Below are positions 31,118 through 34,871 of a DNA stretch of 34,871 bases, piece by piece. The DNA comes from Owenweeksia sp. Its GTDB lineage: Bacteria > Bacteroidota > Bacteroidia > Flavobacteriales > Schleiferiaceae. The notes beneath the pieces are model-generated. The model was not told the origin of the DNA. It ran no database searches and was given only the letters and a program-made list of their open reading frames with translations. Where the stretch lies: NCBI GenBank assembly GCA_028285465.1, contig JANQPD010000066.1, positions 1-34,871 of the forward strand. Reading direction: 5' to 3'. Positions within the stretch are counted from its first letter, which is position 1. Every line of letters begins with the position of its first letter. Position numbers and translations under genes: made by a program.

Positions 31118-32368
31118 TTAACCCAGCTTCTTAACCAGAATGGAGGCATTATGCCCGCCAAAACCAAAAGTATTGCTGATGGCTACGTTTACCGTGCGTT
31201 TTTGAGCGCTGCCAAAAGTGAGGTTTAGTTTGCCATCAATATTCGGGTCGTCCGTGAAGTGGTTGATGGTAGGAGGTACCGTATCTGTATGCACGGCCAT
31301 AATGGTGGCAAAAGCCTCCATGGCACCGGCTGCCCCTAAGAGGTGCCCGGTCATGGATTTTGTGGAACTGATGTTGAGGGCATATGCGTGTTCCTCGTAC
31401 ACCGCTTTTATGGCCTTGAGCTCAGCCACATCTCCTAAAGGAGTGGAGGTGCCGTGTACGTTGATGTAATCTACATCTTTTGGAGACAGGCCTGCATCGG
31501 CCAACGTATTCTCCATTACTTTTTTGGCACCAAGCCCTTCGGGGTGAGGAGCCGTGATGTGGTGGGCATCTGCCGACATGCCTCCCCCACCTATTTCTGC
31601 ATAGATCCTGGCGCCCCGCTTCACGGCATGTTCGTATTCTTCCAAAATAAGCCCTACACCGCCTTCGCCCATAACAAAGCCATCCCGGTCTGCATCAAAG
31701 GGCCTGCTTGCTGTTTCCGGGCTGTCGTTGCGGGTACTCAGCGCATGCATGGCATTAAAACCGCCGATGCCTGCTTCGGTTACGGCAGCTTCACTCCCTC
31801 CGCTTACAAATACATCGGCCATGCCCAGGCGGATGTAATTAAATGCATCGATAAGCGCATTGGTGGAGCTGGCACAGGCCGAAACCGTGGTAAAGTTCGG
31901 CCCCCTGAACCCGTATTTCATGGAAATGTGCCCGGGGGTAATGTCAGCGATCATTTTTGGAATAAAGAAAGGGTTGAACCGCGGAGTGCCATCGCCCTGC
32001 GCGTATCCAACGCTTTCTTTAAAAAAGGTATCCAAGCCGCCTATGCCCGAACCCCAGATCACGCCTACGCGCTCGGGGTTTAAGTTTGCTTCTACCAGGC
32101 CGGCATCCGCAATGGCTTCGTCAGCCGCTACCAGGGCCAGGTGTGTAAAGCGATCCATTTTACGGGCCTCTTTGCGGTCCATAAAGTCGGTTACGCTAAA
32201 CTGCTTAACCTCGCAGGCGAATTTGGTCTTGAATTTTTCCGTGTCAAACAAAGTGATCTGAGCAGCACCACTGGTTCCGGCAACCAATCCTTTCCAAGAC
32301 TCGCTCGCGGTATTTCCTACAGGGCTAAGGGCGCCAAGGCCCGTAACAACTACTCTTCTCAGCTTCAT
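31118..32368 (-). CDS. fabF: 3-oxoacyl-[acyl-carrier-protein] synthase II
   Basis: A 416-aa condensing enzyme of fatty-acid elongation. The catalytic triad is C165 (TTVSACASSTNALID), H305 (NVHGTSTPLGD) and H342 (STKSMTGHLLGAAGA). Other signatures are RRVVVTGLGALSPVGN at the start and FDADRDGFVMGEGGVGLILEEYEHA. The start is the ATG at 32366-32368; a TTG two codons upstream is less likely. It acts on acyl-ACP made by the neighbouring acpP product and is 16 nt after acpP, so the two share a transcript, as they often do. Confidence 0.97.
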   Translation of the reverse strand: MKLRRVVVTGLGALSPVGNTASESWKGLVAGTSGAAQITLFDTEKFKTKFACEVKQFSVTDFMDRKEARKMDRFTHLALVAADEAIADAGLVEANLNPERVGVIWGSGIGGLDTFFKESVGYAQGDGTPRFNPFFIPKMIADITPGHISMKYGFRGPNFTTVSACASSTNALIDAFNYIRLGMADVFVSGGSEAAVTEAGIGGFNAMHALSTRNDSPETASRPFDADRDGFVMGEGGVGLILEEYEHAVKRGARIYAEIGGGGMSADAHHITAPHPEGLGAKKVMENTLADAGLSPKDVDYINVHGTSTPLGDVAELKAIKAVYEEHAYALNISSTKSMTGHLLGAAGAMEAFATIMAVHTDTVPPTINHFTDDPNIDGKLNLTFGSAQKRTVNVAISNTFGFGGHNASILVKKLG

Positions 32369-32384
32369 AGACAAATGGGATATA

Positions 32385-32621
32385 TTATTTTTTAGCTTCT
32401 TCGATGTACGAAACCGCCTGACCTACCGTGGCGATGTTTTCGGCCTGATCATCGGGGATCTGGATGTCAAACTCCTTTTCAAACTCCATGATAAGTTCTA
32501 CGGTATCTAGGGAATCGGCACCCAGGTCATTGGTAAAGCTAGCCTCGTTTGTTACTTCGTTTTCGTCAACGCCCAGCTTATCTACGATGATAGCTTTTAC
32601 TTTAGAAGCGATTTCTGACAT
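32385..32621 (-). CDS. acpP: Acyl carrier protein
   Basis: A 78-aa acidic carrier protein for fatty-acid synthesis. The phosphopantetheine attachment site is the serine in [20 protein letters not shown], the family hallmark. The rest ([20 protein letters not shown] at the N-terminus; [21 protein letters not shown] at the C-terminus) is typical. It heads the six-gene run acpP-fabF-rnc-IPExxxVDY-pyk-PCD. The 129 nt before it hold its promoter region and the divergent purN promoter; no perfect -7 element is clear on this strand. Confidence 0.98.
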   Translation of the reverse strand: MSEIASKVKAIIVDKLGVDENEVTNEASFTNDLGADSLDTVELIMEFEKEFDIQIPDDQAENIATVGQAVSYIEEAKK

Positions 32622-32685
32622 GATGTGTTTTGTTTAAATTTTAAGCTGCAAAGAAAGTAAATTTATCAAAATTGAAACAAAATTC

Positions 32686-32693
32686 TACCTTCG
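32686..32693 (+). promoter_or_regulatory. Predicted -7 promoter element of purN
   Basis: TACCTTCG on the plus strand, a one-mismatch form of TAnnTTTG, 58 nt before the ATG. No -33 TTG at usual spacing. Confidence 0.4.
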
Positions 32694-32750
32694 CAGAAGC
32701 GGGTGCTGCCTAATGACGACCCCGCCTGTTAAAACATCTTTGGAATCAAA

Positions 32751-33317
32751 ATGAAACGTATTGCCATTTTTGCTTCGGGGCAAGGCACCAATGCCGAGAA
32801 CATCGCTCGGTTTTTTCAAGACAGTGAGTTGGGGGCCGTAGAACTTATCGTAACCAATAATAAAAAAGCCGGAGTAATTGAAAAGGCACACAAGCTGGGG
32901 ATACGCTGTATGGTGGTGGAGCCCGGCCAACTCGGTTCGGAAGCGTTTCTAAAAACCCTGAAGACGCATCGCATTGCTTTAATTGCCCTGGCAGGCTTCC
33001 TTAAAAAGGTGCCGGCCGCTTTACTGGATTTGTATCCCGATGCAGTGATCAACGTACACCCCTCTTTGCTGCCTGAATACGGGGGCCCGGGCATGTACGG
33101 GATGCATGTGCACCGTGCCGTGGTCGAGAACGAGGAGGAGGAAACAGGGATTACCATACATTATGTGGAGGATGACTACGATGAAGGGGAGGTTATTTTC
33201 CAGGAAAGCGTAGAAGTAGACTACGAAGATAGCCCGGAAGATGTACAGTATAAGGTGCAGCAACTGGAGTACAAGCACTACCCCGAAGTGATCGAATACC
33301 TCTTACGCGACCTTTAA
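32751..33317 (+). CDS. purN: Phosphoribosylglycinamide formyltransferase
   Basis: A 188-aa purine-synthesis enzyme that transfers a formyl group from 10-formyl-THF to GAR. It begins MKRIAIFASGQGTNAENIARFF with the phosphate-binding loop. The catalytic Asn and His are in INVHPSLLPEYGGPGMYGMHVHRAV, and the catalytic Asp is in HYVEDDYDEGEVIFQ. The length is normal. It is divergent from acpP and 8 nt before the RNase H gene, so those two are probably co-transcribed. Confidence 0.96.
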   Translation: MKRIAIFASGQGTNAENIARFFQDSELGAVELIVTNNKKAGVIEKAHKLGIRCMVVEPGQLGSEAFLKTLKTHRIALIALAGFLKKVPAALLDLYPDAVINVHPSLLPEYGGPGMYGMHVHRAVVENEEEETGITIHYVEDDYDEGEVIFQESVEVDYEDSPEDVQYKVQQLEYKHYPEVIEYLLRDL

Positions 33318-33325
33318 CCTCCCCT

Positions 33326-33967
33326 ATGCCCAAGAGCAAGTACTACGTGGTGTGGCAAGGTAAAAAGCCGGGCATATACCTCAGCTGGACCGATTGCCTG
33401 GCCCAAACAAAAGGCGTAAAAGACGCGCGCTTTAAAGCATTCGACAACCGGCAACAGGCCGAAGAGGCCTTTGCACGCAGCTACAAAGATTACATCGTTA
33501 AAAAAAATACCCGGCAGGGGCCGCCAAAAGCAAGCGCCCGTGACCTGCGCCGGTTCCCGGAAATTGTGCTAAACAGCCTGAGTGTAGATGCCGCCTGTGC
33601 GGGAAACCCGGGTGTAATGGAATACAGGGGGGTAGAAACGGGCACGGGCAGGCAGCTTTTCATACGCAAGTTTGAAGAGGGCACCAACAACATAGGGGAG
33701 TTCCTGGCCCTGGTGCATGGCCTGGCGCTGCTTAAAAAGCACGGTAGCCAAAGTCCGGTGTACAGCGACTCCCGGATCGCGATCAACTGGGTGTTGCGCG
33801 ACAAGCGCTGCAAAACCAATTTAAAGCCCAACGCCAGAAACGAAGCGCTTTTTAAAGCCATTGCCGGTGCGGAGCAGTGGTTAAGGGAAAACCGCTTTAC
33901 CAACGACATCCGCAAATGGGAAACCAAAAAATGGGGCGAGATCCCCGCAGATTTTGGGAGGAAATGA
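33326..33967 (+). CDS. rnhA: RNase HI with N-terminal viroplasmin (RHBD) domain
   Basis: A 213-aa enzyme that cuts RNA in RNA-DNA hybrids. Residues about 4-47 are a hybrid-binding viroplasmin-type domain (KYYVVWQGKKPGIYLSWTDC, AFDNRQQAEEAF). From about 75 the RNase H fold follows, with SVDAACAGNPGVMEYRGVET (first Asp), NNIGEFLALVHGLALLKKHG (Glu), and VYSDSRIAINWVLRDKRCKT (Asp), and a C-terminal ETKKWGEIPADFGRK with the last Asp. It is 8 nt after purN. The fusion with viroplasmin is common in Bacteroidota. A hairpin 80 nt downstream may end the transcript. Confidence 0.92.
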   Translation: MPKSKYYVVWQGKKPGIYLSWTDCLAQTKGVKDARFKAFDNRQQAEEAFARSYKDYIVKKNTRQGPPKASARDLRRFPEIVLNSLSVDAACAGNPGVMEYRGVETGTGRQLFIRKFEEGTNNIGEFLALVHGLALLKKHGSQSPVYSDSRIAINWVLRDKRCKTNLKPNARNEALFKAIAGAEQWLRENRFTNDIRKWETKKWGEIPADFGRK

Positions 33968-34046
33968 CCGGTTACTGGGCTTAGGGTGAAAAGACCGGAA
34001 CGGCAGGAGTAAAAAACCAGAGATTGAGCGATAGTGTTTTTAGGTA

Positions 34047-34076
34047 AACCCGCCCTGCGGCCAGACAGGGTGGGTT
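34047..34076 (+). terminator. Hairpin, probable terminator after rnhA
   Basis: AACCCGCCCTG pairs with CAGGGTGGGTT over 11 bp (one G-U) around an 8-nt loop, followed by GTTTTG on the plus strand. A stable stem with a short, imperfect T-tract, 80 nt after the rnhA stop; it could also serve the convergent minus-strand remnant. Confidence 0.6.
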
Positions 34077-34126
34077 GTTTTGCCGTCAGGGAAAACCGTA
34101 AATAGGGTAAGCGTATGCAGCCATAC

Positions 34127-34492
34127 TTAAAAAGTTACCTGGTAGGAGATGGTATCAAAGGCGGGTACAAAGAATTTTTCCTGCCAATTGGTCCATTGAT
34201 CGTTTGTAAACTTATTTAAGGCTATTTCGTGCTCAACATTCCCGGCAAAGTCCCAAATAGTGCTATCATTTACGCTGCTGTAATAGATCCGTGAAGCTCC
34301 TCCTCCCAAATTATAGCCGTATATATCACCTGGCTGGAAATGCTCACTTTTAAAATGAAACTCCACCCAACCCCTGGCCACTAAATAGTAATTTACTTTT
34401 TGTGTGCCGCCACGCCCGTGGATCTTATGGCGGGCCAAGTTGGGGTATTCGGGCCAGTAATACGTACGTGCACTTACGGTGCTTTCATCCAC
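34127..34492 (-). pseudogene. Remnant of a hypothetical extracellular-type protein, probably lacking its 5' end
   Basis: An open frame of 121 codons from a GTG at 34492, but the frame stays open upstream with sensible residues (KPVFSLNHSLSDRKKYFVGV) until a TAG at 34562-34564, and contains no ATG. The residues (GGTQKVNYYLVARGWVEFHF, YNLGGGASRIYYSS, NDQWTNWQEKFFVPAFDTIS) are aromatic-, glycine- and asparagine-rich, like the C-terminal part of a secreted beta-sheet protein. No signal peptide is present. I infer the 5' part was lost at or near 34562, where the next gene, on the opposite strand, begins about 70 nt further. A GTG-started complete small gene is the alternative. Confidence 0.45.
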
Positions 34493-34631
34493 CCCTACAA
34501 AATATTTTTTCCGGTCACTTAAGGAATGATTGAGGCTAAAAACGGGCTTTTCAGAAAATTCCTACCCAAACCGTGTATACTTTCTTAGGCAGAAAGGCCC
34601 TAGGTTTGAAAACGCAAATGAAACAATGCAC

Positions 34632-34871
34632 ATGAAAACAAACGTATATCTCTTACTTCTCGCTACTCTATACGCTGTACTATTCTCCGCCTGCCAGAAG
34701 GAGACATTTGAAGACACCACCATACAGGGCAAAGTGCTGACCAAAGGCACGGAGGAAGCCATCCGCCACCCGCCCGTGCGCGTAGTGATCTACGAAGAAA
34801 AAGAAGTAAGCACCTGGGGTTCTTCTAATACGTATAGCGTGGTAGCGGAAACCATGAGCAACGAAGACGGC
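34632..34871 (+). CDS. Lipoprotein with carboxypeptidase-regulatory-like fold, N-terminal part (cut by window edge)
   Basis: The first 80 codons of a secreted lipoprotein. The signal peptide MKTNVYLLLLATLYAVLFSA ends at a lipobox LFSAC with cysteine 21. The mature part starts KETFEDTTIQGKVLTKGTEE, then IRHPPVRVVIYEEKEV, which resembles the first strands of a carboxypeptidase-regulatory/Ig-like domain, often found in Bacteroidota surface lipoproteins. A preceding ATG at 34618 stops after five codons, so this ATG is preferred. The C-terminus is outside the window, and the function cannot be stated. Confidence 0.8.
   Translation, partial: MKTNVYLLLLATLYAVLFSACQKETFEDTTIQGKVLTKGTEEAIRHPPVRVVIYEEKEVSTWGSSNTYSVVAETMSNEDG

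Noticed and set aside
31454..32083. A 209-codon plus-strand open frame
   Set aside because: It is wholly antisense to fabF, whose active-site residues are intact, and has no recognisable domain, signal or promoter.
34562..34762. Minus-strand frame in line with the remnant at 34127
   Set aside because: It is antisense to the lipoprotein start and separated from the remnant by a stop; the residues look like a complement shadow, not the missing N-terminus.
1..34871. CRISPR arrays, insertion sequences, prophage genes, rRNA operon, riboswitches
   Set aside because: Reading the window shows no regular direct repeats, transposase or phage genes, rRNA, or leader long enough for a riboswitch; the only RNA gene recognised is tRNA-Cys.

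Overview
This 34.9 kb window is chromosomal DNA from a member of the Bacteroidota, probably a Flavobacteriia-like lineage. Evidence includes perfect or near-perfect TAnnTTTG promoter -7 elements, SxC lipoboxes, an IPExxxVDY-family gene beside rnc and pyk, a DUF4175 giant protein upstream of ybeY-mnmG, a TonB-plug/carboxypeptidase-regulatory cassette, and the 'viroplasmin plus RNase H' form of RNase HI. Genes are dense. No stretch over 300 bases lacks a gene, and no insertion sequence, prophage, CRISPR array or rRNA operon was seen. The genus cannot be fixed from the sequence alone.

Left part (1-14.5 kb, almost all minus strand): an osmoprotectant-type ABC permease (cut by the window edge) and its ATPase; an SDR/DUF2867 oxidoreductase coupled to a TspO/MBR membrane protein; an outer-membrane beta-barrel protein; a VIT1/CCC1-type transporter; an ALDH7-type aldehyde dehydrogenase (amaB-like); a small plus-strand cupin; two tandem MuiA/DUF4139 envelope proteins, one with a carboxypeptidase-regulatory plus TonB-plug cassette inserted in it; a cytochrome c-FTR1 iron permease fusion; a 3-methyladenine DNA glycosylase overlapping an aldo/keto reductase.

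Middle (14.5-25.5 kb): tRNA-Cys with its own promoter and terminator; gltX-folB; then, divergently, DUF4175-ybeY-mnmG-methyltransferase, holB, and pgk. Two copies of the exact palindrome GTTTCACGTGAAAC, the core of the ParB-binding parS site, flank mnmG. The first contains the ybeY stop codon and the second sits between mnmG and the methyltransferase. This is the strongest unusual signal here and suggests that the region is close to the replication origin.

Right part (25.5-34.9 kb): cvpA, a small conserved hypothetical, two paralogous lipoproteins, pheS, then a compact minus-strand run acpP-fabF-rnc-IPExxxVDY-pyk-pterin carbinolamine dehydratase that joins fatty-acid synthesis, RNA processing and glycolysis. 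purN and an RNase HI gene follow on the plus strand, then a probable 5'-truncated gene remnant and the start of a lipoprotein gene cut by the window end.

Coupling by stop/start overlap is frequent (ATGA, TGATG, TAATG), and convergent genes often overlap at their stop codons. I see mainly housekeeping genes. The less ordinary elements are the parS pair, the MuiA/plug chimera, the twin lipoproteins, and several family proteins with lineage-type substitutions at key residues (RNase III, YbeY, IPExxxVDY).
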